A DNA stretch of 60,959 nucleotides from CF-46 sp042408445. GTDB lineage: Bacteria > Chloroflexota > Limnocylindria > Limnocylindrales > CSP1-4. Positions 44,069 through 54,129 of the stretch are shown piece after piece (positions within the stretch are counted from its first letter, which is position 1; each line of letters opens with the position of its first letter). Made by a program: the position numbers and the translations under genes. The stretch is taken from NCBI GenBank assembly GCA_042408445.1, contig JBHORC010000033.1, positions 1-60,959 of the forward strand. Direction: 5' to 3'. The notes beneath the pieces are model-generated. The model was given only the letters and a program-made list of their open reading frames with translations. It had not been told where the DNA came from and did not search any database.

Positions 44069-44584
44069 CTACGTGATGAGGCCAACGGCGCCGAGCACCA
44101 AGACACACGCGATCGCCCCGCCGAGCGCCGTTCCGAGATCCCGGCGGCGCAGTGGCTGGCCATTCCCGTAGTCGTACTCGATCCGGGCGACGGCAATCGA
44201 TCGATAGATCAGCACGCCGATCACGGTGAGAACGATCGCAGTCCCGACGATCCCGTGCGTGGCGACTCGAGCGAGAGCGGCAGCCGCAAGTGCGGGCAGC
44301 GGCGCCAGAACGGGGAACACCGGCATGAAGGCGACGAACACTTTGAACCGGCGCACGCTCAGGACTCGCTCGCGCTCGATGTCCGAGTCTGCGCTCGGCG
44401 ATCGCATGGCCCGCAGGACTCGTGCACCCTCACCGATCCCCGTCGTCAAGAACTCTTCGATCGGCCCCGGGGCGTAGGGGTCATGCCCGAGGACGCGTTC
44501 GCTGAGGCGACGGTTGGCCACTGCATACCATGCGCCAATCGCGCCGGCGACGCTTAGTGCGAGGATGATGCCGAGGGCGTCCAT
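44069..44584 (-). CDS. membrane protein
   Basis: 171 aa. Helix at the N-terminus (LGIILALSVAGAIGAWYAVA), a cytoplasmic segment with HDPYAPGPIEEFLTTGIGEG, two central helices and a C-terminal helix. TAGGAT lies 9 nt before ATG 44584. Function unknown. Confidence 0.6.
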   Translation of the reverse strand: MDALGIILALSVAGAIGAWYAVANRRLSERVLGHDPYAPGPIEEFLTTGIGEGARVLRAMRSPSADSDIERERVLSVRRFKVFVAFMPVFPVLAPLPALAAAALARVATHGIVGTAIVLTVIGVLIYRSIAVARIEYDYGNGQPLRRRDLGTALGGAIACVLVLGAVGLIT

Positions 44585-44611
44585 CGGGTCGCGATCCTAG
44601 CGTCCCGTTGA

Positions 44612-44830
44612 AGTATTGAAACGCGGGCCCGCGACTTCCTCGCGTCAGACGAACTCGACCTTGTCGTCTATGTGCGCGGCGATCACGAAGTCACCGGGTG
44701 GCTCGTCCTGAACGAGACGCATCGTCCCCCGTTTCTTCGGATCAACGTCCCGGCCGAGAACTTCGGCGTCTATGCCCGGACCGCGAACTGCGTTCCATCA
44801 CGTGGATGCCCGCGGTTCGACCGTTCCTGA
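44612..44830 (+). pseudogene. 5'-truncated gene fragment next to the right att site
   Basis: A frame without a usable start codon but with convincing protein sequence (ELDLVVYVRGDHEVTGWLVL, then PPFLRINVPAENFGVYARTA, two Cys near the end) ends at TGA 44828-44830, only 3 nt before the 24-bp repeat. Probably the 3' end of a gene that lost its front. Confidence 0.5.
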
Positions 44831-44833
44831 AAG

Positions 44834-44857
44834 ACAGCGGGAGTGCCCCCAAGGGGA
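44834..44857. repeat. putative attachment site in tRNA-Glu, island right end
   Basis: 24 bp identical to 32531-32554; spans the last 14 nt of the tRNA gene and 10 nt of its 3' flank, a usual crossover position for tRNA-targeting integrases. Confidence 0.65.
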
Positions 44858-44917
44858 TTCGAACCCCTGATCTCCACCTTGAAAGGGTGGCGTCCTAGGC
44901 CTCTAGACGATGGGGGC
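44844..44917 (-). tRNA. tRNA-Glu (anticodon UUC)
   Basis: Cloverleaf folds completely: 7-bp acceptor stem (GCCCCCA with TGGGGGC), D-arm containing GTCTAGAGG, anticodon stem CCACC/GGTGG with loop CTTTCAA (anticodon TTC at 44883-44881), T-arm AGGGG-TTCGAAT-CCCCT. The 3' CCA is not encoded, so it must be added enzymatically. Its 3' end is duplicated at 32.5 kb. Confidence 0.97.
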
Positions 44918-45009
44918 GAGGGCGCGCCGAGTGTACCAGCGGCCCGCGAACGGTCAGCCCGGCGAACCCTCGCGGGCACCGCGCCGCCGAAGCCGCCGGC
45001 GACGAACCG

Positions 45010-45423
45010 TCAGCCCGCGGCCGTCTGCCGAAGCAGGACGAGGATCACCGCCGCCGCAAAGCAGCCCGCCGCGGCGAGGGCCGCGAACCCGCCGAGGATC
45101 GCGTGGCCGAAGGCCCGCGCATCCCGGCCGTCGATGCTCGATCGCCAGATCGCCCGCGCACCGAACACCGCAATCGCCGTGAAGACGAGCCCGAGGACGA
45201 CGGCGCCGGCTGCAAGCAGCGGAATCTGACTCGCGTCGCGGACGGTGAACGTGTAAACGAGAAACGCGACCGACCCAACGAGGGCGACCACGATCAGGAC
45301 GGCGGTCGGCGAGACGGACCGCCGCGCCGGCGCCTCCGGCTGACGCGGGTCTCCGACGAACGGGTCGTCGTAGCCCCGATCGAAGGCGGCGCGGCGAGCG
45401 GCGGGCGGTCGGCGATCGGTCAT
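45010..45423 (-). CDS. small membrane protein, leaderless
   Basis: 137 aa. A charged Arg/Pro N-terminus of about 38 residues, then three helices (about 39-60, 68-88, 105-130). ATG 45423 is 8 nt after TATCGT (rc of 45432-45437). Divergent from the glycosyltransferase; the two promoters lie within 22 bp of each other. Confidence 0.7.
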   Translation of the reverse strand: MTDRRPPAARRAAFDRGYDDPFVGDPRQPEAPARRSVSPTAVLIVVALVGSVAFLVYTFTVRDASQIPLLAAGAVVLGLVFTAIAVFGARAIWRSSIDGRDARAFGHAILGGFAALAAAGCFAAAVILVLLRQTAAG

Positions 45424-45475
45424 GGGGGCCGACGATAGCAGGGCGGCTACCATGCAGCCCTCAACGGGGGTGTCG

Positions 45476-46600
45476 ATGCGAATCGCGCAACTTGCGCCAA
45501 CCTACGAGCGGGTTCCGCCGCGCACGTACGGCGGCACGGAGCTCATCGTCGCGCTGCTCACGGACGCGCTCGTCGAGCGCGGTCACGACGTCACGCTGTT
45601 CGCGACCGGCGACTCGCGGACGCGCGCGGCGCTTCGGAGCGTCACGCCGGAGCCGATCCGATACGGCTCGCGGACGGCGGACGGGCTCACCCACGCCGAG
45701 TACCTCCACCTGGCCAACGCCCAGGCCGCCTTCCTCGCGGCGGAGGCAGGCGAGTTCGATCTCGTCCACAACCACGCCGGCATCGAAGGGATGGTCCTCG
45801 CCGCCTCCTCGCGCACGCCGGTCGTGTCGACGATGCACAACACGTTCCAGCCGCGCACGCAGTCGGTCTGGGACGCCTATCCCTGGTTCCACCACGCCGT
45901 GTCGGCGGCGAGCGCGGCGACCTTTCCGTCTCGCGGCGCGCTCCCGCCGATCCACCACGGGATCGAGGTCGCGTCGATCGTTCCGGACCTCCGACCCCGT
46001 CCGCCGACCGCCGACGACGGCTACCTCCTGTTCCTGGGTCGGTTCAGCCCGGCGAAAGGTGCGGATCGGGCGATCGAAGCCGCCCGGCGCGCCGGCCGAC
46101 GGCTGATCCTGGCGGGGAAGATCGACCCGGTCGACACGAGCCACGTCCGCACGGCGATCGAGCCGTACCTGGATGGCGACCGGACCCGCGCGATCGGCGA
46201 AGTGGGGGGCGACACGAAGCGCTCCCTGATCTCGGGCGCCGACGCACTCCTCTTTCCGATCGAATGGGATGAGCCGTTCGGGCTCGTGATGGTCGAGGCG
46301 CTCGCGGCCGGGACGCCGGTCATCGGCTTCCGCCGGGCGAGCGTGCCGGAGGTGGTCGATCACGGGGCGACGGGCTTCGTCGTCGACGACGTCGACGCCA
46401 TGGCGGATGCCATTCGGCGGATCCCGGAGATCGATCGGGCAGTGTGCCGCCGCGTGGCGGAGGAGCGATTCGCGGTGGATCGCATGGTCGACGACGTCGA
46501 GGCGATGTACCGATCGATCCTGGCGCGCGGCGATGACGACGCGGCCTTGCCGGGCGCCGCCGCCGACCCGCGAGCGACCAGCCGGGCAGGCGCGAGCTAG
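45476..46600 (+). CDS. GT4-family glycosyltransferase
   Basis: 374 aa GT-B enzyme. N-domain starts MRIAQLAPTYERVPPRTYGGTE (GGTE-loop of the family) and carries DLVHNHAG; the C-domain has LFLGRFSPAKGADRAIEAA and the retaining-enzyme E-x7-E in FPIEWDEPFGLVMVEALAAG. Transfers a sugar from a nucleotide donor; acceptor unknown. ATG 45476 preferred over 45422: TACCAT (45448-45453) gives a start site near 45460 and CGGGGG serves as SD. Confidence 0.9.
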   Translation: MRIAQLAPTYERVPPRTYGGTELIVALLTDALVERGHDVTLFATGDSRTRAALRSVTPEPIRYGSRTADGLTHAEYLHLANAQAAFLAAEAGEFDLVHNHAGIEGMVLAASSRTPVVSTMHNTFQPRTQSVWDAYPWFHHAVSAASAATFPSRGALPPIHHGIEVASIVPDLRPRPPTADDGYLLFLGRFSPAKGADRAIEAARRAGRRLILAGKIDPVDTSHVRTAIEPYLDGDRTRAIGEVGGDTKRSLISGADALLFPIEWDEPFGLVMVEALAAGTPVIGFRRASVPEVVDHGATGFVVDDVDAMADAIRRIPEIDRAVCRRVAEERFAVDRMVDDVEAMYRSILARGDDDAALPGAAADPRATSRAGAS

Positions 46601-47250
46601 GCGACCCCGGGAACCGGCGCTCCCGCGGCGCGTGCGGCGTACGCCGCCGCCGTTGCCCCGCGCGTTCGGTGGTAGATCGCGACGTTGTAGCTGAGTCGCG
46701 GCCGGCGGAGCGCCTCGCCCAGGACCTGGCCGGCGTCACCGAACGCCCCGACGAGGAACGACTGCGCGTCGTCGATCGCGTCGAACGTCCAGAACGAATG
46801 GATGACGCGGATCCGGAACCCGGCCGCCAGGAACGGGCCATTCGGTCGGCTCCAGGCCCCGTATTCCGGCAGATCGCCTCGGAGCCGCGAGACGTCGTCG
46901 CGGCCGTAGTCGTGGACGACGAGCAGGCGACCCTCTGGCCGGAGCACGCGATCGGCCTCGGCGAGGACTGCCGGATCCACGCCACGGAACCCGGACCAGG
47001 CGCTCACGACGGTGTCCGCGGACTCGTCCGGCAGGGGCCACGGGGCCGCGTCGACGGGGAGTGCCGTGACCCGCGCGCCGGCCGCCGCGTATCGCTTCAG
47101 CTCACCGTCGCTCGCACCGACGGCGACCACGTCGCGGGCCGCGAGTGGACCGAGCGTCTCGAGGGCGCGGAGGATCTTCCCCTCCCGGTCGATGGCTCGT
47201 CGCAGGCGTGCCGCGACGTCCTCGGGGAGCTGGAGCGGCAAGTCGGACAC
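46597..47250 (-). CDS. class I SAM-dependent methyltransferase-like protein, leaderless
   Basis: 217 aa. Rossmann core with motif I degenerate (VVAVGASDGELKRY), acidic loop, DAAPWPLPDESADTVVSAWSGF and LAEADRVLRPEGRLLVVHDYGRD, the usual UbiE/Methyltransf_11 order. GTG 47250 is 8 nt after TATACT (rc of 47259-47264). Converges on the glycosyltransferase with a 4-nt overlap. Confidence 0.82.
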   Translation of the reverse strand: MSDLPLQLPEDVAARLRRAIDREGKILRALETLGPLAARDVVAVGASDGELKRYAAAGARVTALPVDAAPWPLPDESADTVVSAWSGFRGVDPAVLAEADRVLRPEGRLLVVHDYGRDDVSRLRGDLPEYGAWSRPNGPFLAAGFRIRVIHSFWTFDAIDDAQSFLVGAFGDAGQVLGEALRRPRLSYNVAIYHRTRGATAAAYAARAAGAPVPGVA

Positions 47251-47322
47251 GGGCGCCGAGTATACGGAGGATCAGCTCCCGCTCCCCCAGCGGTTCCCGC
47301 TCGCGCATGGCACGATCGAGAC

Positions 47323-47694
47323 GTGCTCGACCAGATCCGGGCGATGCCCGGGGGTATCCGCCTCTTCCTCGTCTATGCCCTGACGATCCTTGCCGGGATC
47401 GGGATCTCGCTGCGGTCGGTCATCGACCTCGCGATCGGCGCGCCGGTGAGCGGCCCGGGCGTCGTCGTGATGGTGCTCCTCGCCTACACGATCTTCACGA
47501 CCACGCTCGTGATCCAGCGCAAGCAGGCCGGTCGCGGCCTGGCCCTCGGTCTCGCGAGCCTGACGCTGCCGCTGGTCGTGTACCTGCTCCTCGCCGGCCT
47601 CATCCCGCAGACGATCTTCATGGCGGCGCTCGCGGCGCTCCTCTTCCGGGGCCTGCTCCGGCCCGAGATCCGGACGTACCTGAGCGAAGAGTGA
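47323..47694 (+). CDS. small membrane protein
   Basis: 123 aa, four helices (about 13-32, 47-62, 73-88, 93-110), short charged tail. GTG 47323 is 6 nt after CACGAT; ATG 47344 is an alternative that removes seven residues. Function unknown. Confidence 0.65.
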   Translation: MLDQIRAMPGGIRLFLVYALTILAGIGISLRSVIDLAIGAPVSGPGVVVMVLLAYTIFTTTLVIQRKQAGRGLALGLASLTLPLVVYLLLAGLIPQTIFMAALAALLFRGLLRPEIRTYLSEE

Positions 47695-47805
47695 CGCTCC
47701 GCGAGCGTTGACCGTATCCTGTCCCCGATCACGCGGGCCCACACCCGCGTCGCGCCGCGGCCGGGCCAGGCGCCTCCCCACGAACAGACGAGGAACCCAC
47801 CGAAC

Positions 47806-48795
47806 GTGAGCAAGGAGTCCCGTCGCGCGGCCAGGCTGGCCCGCGAGAGCCGCCGCGGGGGCGGCCCCCGACCGGCCGGCGATGACATCGGAGGCGGCGC
47901 GACCGGCGGAGCGACTCCCGCCTCCGCGAGCGGCACGCGTCGCCCGGCGGGCACGGCCGGCGTCCGGGCAGGTCGCCGGGAGCGTGTCCGGACCTATCGC
48001 CAGCCGAGCTTCTTCGAGCGCTACCGGAACGCGATCGTTGGCGTTGCGGCGATTGCGATCGCTGCCATCGCCGTCGGCTGGGTCTTCGTCGGCTCGACGT
48101 CCGCCTCGTACACCTGCGGCAACATCTTCGACCCGTCGCCGACGCCCACCGTCTCCCCCGGCTCGAGCACGCGCCTCGGCTTCGTGCAGGAGCAGATGGG
48201 CAACAGCCACCAGGTGAACCCGCCACAGAAATACCTGTACTGCCCGCCCGCGACCGGCAACCACTACAACAATCCGGGCGTGCTCGGTCCGATCGTGCCG
48301 CGCGTCTACAAGCCGGACGACAAGGTGGGCCCGCCGAACTGGATCCACAACATGGAGCATGGCGGCATGGTCGTCCTGTATCGGAACGACAGCCCCGGTG
48401 CCACGTCCGCGGGGCAGCAGGCGTTCGCGACGTTCGCGAAGAACCTTCCGCCGAGCCCGGTGTGCAAGCTGCCGACCGGTCAGCTGTCACCGGTGATCGC
48501 GCGGTTCGATGACATGCCCCATCCGTACGCCGCGCTCGTCTGGGGCCGGGTCCTGTATCTCGACACCTGGGACCCGGACCTGGTGACCCGCTTCTACCTC
48601 GAGGAGTCCGAGCGACTCGACGCCAATGGCGAGCTCGTCGCCCCGCCGGAGCAGCAGTGCACGGCGCCGAGCGCGTCGCCGGGCGCCAGCGGTGCAGAGT
48701 CGCCCGCGGCGTCCGTGGCACCGTCCGCAGCCGCCTCCGACGTTCCGTCCGCCGCTCCGTCCGCCAGCCCGGCGCCGTCCGCCGCGGCGAGCTGA
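47806..48795 (+). CDS. DUF3105 membrane-anchored protein
   Basis: 329 aa. Basic disordered N-terminus, one membrane helix (about 77-98), then the DUF3105 domain with TGNHYNNPG, YKPDDKVGPPNWIHNMEHGGMVVLY and a WGRVLYLDTWD segment, and finally a Ser/Ala/Pro low-complexity tail of about 55 residues. The HNMEHGG motif with nearby His and Cys suggests metal binding. Start GTG 47806. Confidence 0.87.
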   Translation: MSKESRRAARLARESRRGGGPRPAGDDIGGGATGGATPASASGTRRPAGTAGVRAGRRERVRTYRQPSFFERYRNAIVGVAAIAIAAIAVGWVFVGSTSASYTCGNIFDPSPTPTVSPGSSTRLGFVQEQMGNSHQVNPPQKYLYCPPATGNHYNNPGVLGPIVPRVYKPDDKVGPPNWIHNMEHGGMVVLYRNDSPGATSAGQQAFATFAKNLPPSPVCKLPTGQLSPVIARFDDMPHPYAALVWGRVLYLDTWDPDLVTRFYLEESERLDANGELVAPPEQQCTAPSASPGASGAESPAASVAPSAAASDVPSAAPSASPAPSAAAS

Positions 48796-48827
48796 CCGGC
48801 GATCGCTCGCCGGCCGCGTCCCGTCGG

Positions 48828-49583
48828 ATGGCTTCGAACGCGATCTCCGATCGGTTCGGCGATGCGGCGCCCGGCAAGATCGTCTGCGTCGGGCTGAACT
48901 ACCGCGACCACGTTGCCGAAGGGGCGGGGCGGTCGGTCCCGGAGCGGCCGCTGCTGTTCGGGAAGTTCCGGTCCGCCGTCATCAGCGACGGTGACGCGAT
49001 CGTTCGACCGGAGGGCACGCACGGCCTCGACTTCGAAGTGGAGCTGGGTGTCGTCATTGCGCAAAGGACGCGCCGCGTGCGACCCGAGGCGGCGATGGAC
49101 GCGGTCGCCGGCTACGTGGTCGTGAACGACGTGTCGGCCAGGGACTGGCAGGGAACGCCGAGTGCGCTCCATCCCGGCGAGAAGGGCGACGGCCAGTGGC
49201 TCCGGGCGAAGGGCAGCGACACGTTCCTGCCGGTGGGCGGCGACTTCGTCCCCGCGTTCGATCTCGACCCGGTCGCCGGCGTTCGGCTGCGGAGCTGGCG
49301 CATCCCCGGCCCGGGCCGGCCCGGCGCCGGCGAGCCGCAACCGATGCAGGACGGCTCGACCGTCGACATGATCTTCGGCATCCCGGAGCTCATCTCGTTC
49401 ATCTCGGCGGCGATCACCCTGGAGCCAGGCGACGTGATCGCGACCGGCACGCCCTCGGGTGTCGGCGTGTTCCGCGACCCGCCGATCTTCCTGGAGCCCG
49501 GCGACCGGGTGCGCTGCGAGATCGACGGCATCGGCTCGGTGGAGAACCCGATCGTCGACTGGACGGACGACGCGCGCGGCTGA
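48828..49583 (+). CDS. fumarylacetoacetate hydrolase (FAH) family protein
   Basis: 251 aa. FAH fold with the metal ligands in LDFEVELGVVI (Glu-x-Glu) and VVNDVSARDWQ (Asp), plus GSDTFLPVG and IATGTPSGVGVFRDPP near the C-terminus. Acts on acylpyruvates, oxaloacetate or aromatic ring-cleavage products; the substrate cannot be chosen here as no catabolic genes adjoin it. Confidence 0.92.
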   Translation: MASNAISDRFGDAAPGKIVCVGLNYRDHVAEGAGRSVPERPLLFGKFRSAVISDGDAIVRPEGTHGLDFEVELGVVIAQRTRRVRPEAAMDAVAGYVVVNDVSARDWQGTPSALHPGEKGDGQWLRAKGSDTFLPVGGDFVPAFDLDPVAGVRLRSWRIPGPGRPGAGEPQPMQDGSTVDMIFGIPELISFISAAITLEPGDVIATGTPSGVGVFRDPPIFLEPGDRVRCEIDGIGSVENPIVDWTDDARG

Positions 49584-49590
49584 ACTTCGG

Positions 49591-50361
49591 TCATCGCGCC
49601 GCCGCGCGATCAGCAGCGTCCGCGTAGCCCCGATACGGCGCAGCTGAGCGCCGTCCGTCGAGCCGGGTCCGCAGGAGCCACGCCCTCCTCCGGCTCGCTG
49701 GATCGATCAGCGCGAGCGCTCGGCGAGCGGGCGCACCCTCGCCCGCGATCGTTCGCTGGATCGCATCGCTCCGGCCGGGGAAGGCATGATCGACGGCTTC
49801 GCTCGCACGACGGAGGGCGAGCTCGATCTCGTCGCTGGCGAGAGCGAGGAGCCAGCTCGCCTGGTGTCGCGGGCGCCAGCCGAGCCGCCGCGCGGCCTCG
49901 CTGCCGTGGCGCTCGTACCACCCGATCTGTCGCTCCGCCGCGCCGAAGTCGTCCAGCCGGCTCTTGATCTCGATGAGGACGAGCGTTGCGGTCCGAGGGT
50001 CGAAGGCCGCGAGATCGATCCAGCCGTGAACCTGGCCCTCTGACACGTCAACCTCCCGGGCGACGAGCCACTCAGCCGCGGTCAGGCGCCGCGTCACGTA
50101 GCCCGAACACCACGCGTGGACCGTGTCGTGGTGCGGACGAACCGACACGAAACGCGGGGGATGGACCACGAGCTCGAGCCTCAGGCCGAGCGCGTCGGCG
50201 ATCCGGCTCATCTGGTCGACCGACACGTTCACGCGACCCGCCTCGATGTTTGCGAGGTGGCCCCGATGGATCGAAACGGCCTTCGCGAGCTCTTGTTGGC
50301 TCAGATCGAGGTCCAACCGACCGCGCCGCGCAGCAGTTCCAAAGGTCGTCCGGAGCGACAT
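49591..50361 (-). CDS. XRE helix-turn-helix fused to a PD-(D/E)xK-like domain
   Basis: 256 aa. Residues 6-65 are an XRE/Cro HTH (LDLSQQELAKAVSIHRGHLANIEAGR). Residues about 90-215 contain Asp116 (HGWIDLAAF), then VLIEIKSR with Glu131 and Lys133, the D-(x)n-ExK signature of restriction-type nucleases, and GAAERQIGWYERHG like the QxxxY helix of that fold. Either a sequence-specific nuclease or a regulator with an inactive nuclease-like sensor. ATG 50361; TTCAAT lies 6 nt upstream. Confidence 0.75.
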   Translation of the reverse strand: MSLRTTFGTAARRGRLDLDLSQQELAKAVSIHRGHLANIEAGRVNVSVDQMSRIADALGLRLELVVHPPRFVSVRPHHDTVHAWCSGYVTRRLTAAEWLVAREVDVSEGQVHGWIDLAAFDPRTATLVLIEIKSRLDDFGAAERQIGWYERHGSEAARRLGWRPRHQASWLLALASDEIELALRRASEAVDHAFPGRSDAIQRTIAGEGAPARRALALIDPASRRRAWLLRTRLDGRRSAAPYRGYADAADRAAAR

Positions 50362-50881
50362 GGGTCGATTGAACCAATCGGCCCTTCGCTGGCGGTTACG
50401 CGCGCCTCGGCTCGCCTTCACAGCGGCGCGCGATTCTCGCTCGCACCCCAGCGAGCCTCACCCCCTGGCCCTTCGCGCTCGCACGTCGCGCGACCCTCAC
50501 CCCTGCCCTTCGCGCTCGCACGTCGCGCGGGCCTCACCCCTGCCCTTCGCGCTCACGGAGCGCGATTCCCGCATCAACGCGCAAGGCATGGGGCCGAAAC
50601 CGACATCAGACGCAGCATTCGGGTCGGCGCCGCGCTTGTTGGTCGCCAAACCGCGCTTCTCGCGCGCAACCACCCGCGCGCCAAGCGTGAGCGCGCTCCG
50701 CATGCGCGACCCGCGGGCGTTTCGCTCCCGGCGGCGCCTCGGGCCCCGCGGCGCTTCGCTGCCCGGCGGCGCTTCGGGCCACGCGGCATCTCGGGCCGCC
50801 CGGCGCCTCCGGGCCACTCCTCGCCTCGGATCAGGGCCTTGCCCCGCGCGTACGCCCACGCGACCGGGCACACTTCGGCCC
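50362..50881. other. 520-nt intergenic region with GC-rich repeats
   Basis: Between the divergent XRE and tdh genes. Left half has the tandem repeat at 50456-50568; right half (50720-50830) has imperfect copies of GGCGCTTCGGGCC. No supported gene, though long frames cross it. Confidence 0.6.
50456..50568. repeat. three imperfect 37-39-bp tandem repeats
   Basis: Units begin CCTCACCCC at 50456, 50495 and 50532 and share CCCTTCGCGCTCGCACGTCG; the third diverges after CGCGCTC. Each unit contains palindromic CGACGTGCGAGCG-like cores. Confidence 0.7.
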
Positions 50882-51910
50882 ATGAAGGCACTAGTCAAGA
50901 GCGCGCCCGGGGCCGGCCTCGAGCTGACCGATGTGCCGGAACCTGCGATGGGCATCAACGACGTCCGGATCGGCGTCCACAAGACGGGCATCTGCGGCAC
51001 GGACCTCCACATCGCCTCGTGGGATCCGTGGGCCGCGCGCACGATCAAGCCGCCGCTCGTCGTCGGTCACGAGTTCGTCGGCGAGGTGCTCGAGATCGGC
51101 TCGAACGTCGCGGATCTCCAGCCCGGCGACATCGTCAGCGGCGAGGGCCACGTCGTGTGCGGCCATTGCCGCCACTGCCGCGCCGGCCGCTGGCACCTCT
51201 GCGCGAACACCGTCGGGCTGGGCGTGAACCGCGACGGCGCCTTCGCCGAGCAGGTCGTCCTCCCCGTCACGAATGTCTGGCACCACTGGCCCGGCGTCGA
51301 CCAGGAGGTCGCCGCGATCTTCGATCCGTTCGGAAACGCCGTGCACACGGCGCTCAGCTTCCCGGTCCTCGGCGAGGACGTCCTCGTGGTCGGTGCCGGG
51401 CCGATCGGGCTGATGGCCGCAGCGGTCGCCAGGCACGCCGGCGCGAGGTTCGTCGTCGCGAGCGAACCGAACCCGTTCCGCCGCGAGCTCGCCCTGCGCA
51501 TGGGCGCCACGCACGCGATCGACCCGCGGAGTGAGCCCCTCGCCGAGGTCCAGGAGCGACTCGGGATGGTCGAGGGCTTCGATGTCGTGCTCGAGATGTC
51601 GGGCAACGCGGCAGCCCTCCGGGACGCCCTCCAGCACATGGCCCACGGCGGCGGGATGGCGATCCTCGGCATCCCCACGGACGAGATCCCGATCGATGTC
51701 AGCCACGTCGTCTTCAACCAGCTGACGCTCCGGGGGATCTACGGCCGGGAGATGTACGAGACGTGGTACAAGATGGCCGTGATGCTCCGGTCGGGCCTCG
51801 ACATCCGGCCGGTGATCACCCATCGCTTCTCGTATCGCGAGCACGAAGCGGCGTTCGCGGCGGCACGGAGCGGCGACTCCGGCAAGGTGATCATGGATTG
51901 GCAGGCGTGA
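50882..51910 (+). CDS. tdh: L-threonine 3-dehydrogenase
   Basis: Oxidises L-threonine to 2-amino-3-ketobutyrate with NAD. 342 aa zinc MDR enzyme: catalytic zinc ligands Cys38 (GICGTDLHI), His63 and Glu64 (GHEFVG), structural zinc Cys93, Cys96, Cys99, Cys107, and the NAD loop VVGAGPIGLMA. Genuine start ATG 50882; CACACT stands 7 nt upstream. The next gene, kbl, uses its product, confirming the pathway. Confidence 0.95.
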   Translation: MKALVKSAPGAGLELTDVPEPAMGINDVRIGVHKTGICGTDLHIASWDPWAARTIKPPLVVGHEFVGEVLEIGSNVADLQPGDIVSGEGHVVCGHCRHCRAGRWHLCANTVGLGVNRDGAFAEQVVLPVTNVWHHWPGVDQEVAAIFDPFGNAVHTALSFPVLGEDVLVVGAGPIGLMAAAVARHAGARFVVASEPNPFRRELALRMGATHAIDPRSEPLAEVQERLGMVEGFDVVLEMSGNAAALRDALQHMAHGGGMAILGIPTDEIPIDVSHVVFNQLTLRGIYGREMYETWYKMAVMLRSGLDIRPVITHRFSYREHEAAFAAARSGDSGKVIMDWQA

Positions 51911-51932
51911 CGGCGGAGGCACTCCCCCAGCG

Positions 51933-53159
<1,227 letters not shown>

Positions 53160-53211
53160 GGCGGGTCGGACTCGGGACTCGCCCGGTCCTCGTTGGGACG
53201 GCGGATTCGGC

Positions 53212-54129
53212 ATGACGAACCCTGACCTCGCGGCCCAGGGCGAAGACCTCCCGTTCGACGGCCATCTCCACACGAACCAGTCGCCGGACAGCAACGTCCC
53301 GATCGACCGCTACGCGGAGCAGGCGGTCGCCCGCCGGATCACGGAGCTGGCGATTACCGACCACGTCGACTTCGTGCCCGGGACTCCGGCCTTTGCCTTC
53401 GCGTCGTTCGCGGACCGCGAGCGCGTCGTCCGCGAGGCGGCGGAGCGCTGGGCACCGCAGGGCGTGACGATCCGGTTCGGCGTCGAGGTGACGTACGACC
53501 GCGACCACGAGGCCGAGATCCGCGAGCACCTCAGGCGCCATCGCTACGACTTCGTGATCGGCAGCGTCCACGTCTATGCGTCGTCACCGTTCCATGCGTC
53601 GCGGATCGAGGCGTGGGCGGCCGGTCGGTCCCTGGCCGACACGGTCGCTCCCTATTTCGACGAGGTCCTTTCGGCGATCCGCTCCAGCCTCTTCGACACG
53701 ATCGGCCACCTCGACTTCGTGAAGCGATACCTCGTTCCGCACGTCACGCCGGCGGATCTCGCCCGCGCCCCCGAGCTCTACGAGCCACTGCTCGCGGCGC
53801 TCGTCGAGACCGGCACGGCGCTCGAGGTGAATACGAGCGGCCTGCGCCAGGTGGCCGGCGAGACGTATCCGGCCGCGCCGATCGTCGCGCGGTACCGCGA
53901 GCTGGGCGGAACGCGGGTCTCGACCGGATCCGATGCGCACCGGGTCGACGCGTTCGCCTCCGGGCTCGCCGCGGGGTACGGGATCGTCGCGGACGCGGGC
54001 TTCGGGGAGCTGGCGGTTCGCCGCGGTGCGACGACGGCGCCGATCCCGGTGCCCGAACGGTTCACCTCTACGGGCGCGAGGGACGCGGAAGCCCGGGAGG
54101 GGTCCACCGGCGAGGCCCGATCCACGTGA
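53212..54129 (+). CDS. PHP-domain phosphoesterase (histidinol-phosphatase HisJ-like)
   Basis: 305 aa. Metal-binding motifs in order: DGHLHTNQSPD, AITDHVDF, FGVEVTYD, GSVHVY, GHLDF and STGSDAHRV, matching PHP histidinol-phosphatases. No histidine-synthesis genes are near, so the substrate may differ. ATG 53212, 52 nt after kbl; the stop overlaps the next gene (GTGA). C-terminal 30 residues are low complexity. Confidence 0.88.
   Translation: MTNPDLAAQGEDLPFDGHLHTNQSPDSNVPIDRYAEQAVARRITELAITDHVDFVPGTPAFAFASFADRERVVREAAERWAPQGVTIRFGVEVTYDRDHEAEIREHLRRHRYDFVIGSVHVYASSPFHASRIEAWAAGRSLADTVAPYFDEVLSAIRSSLFDTIGHLDFVKRYLVPHVTPADLARAPELYEPLLAALVETGTALEVNTSGLRQVAGETYPAAPIVARYRELGGTRVSTGSDAHRVDAFASGLAAGYGIVADAGFGELAVRRGATTAPIPVPERFTSTGARDAEAREGSTGEARST

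Noticed and set aside
25300..44900. Prophage or insertion sequence
   Set aside because: No terminase, capsid, portal, transposase or terminal inverted repeats are recognisable.
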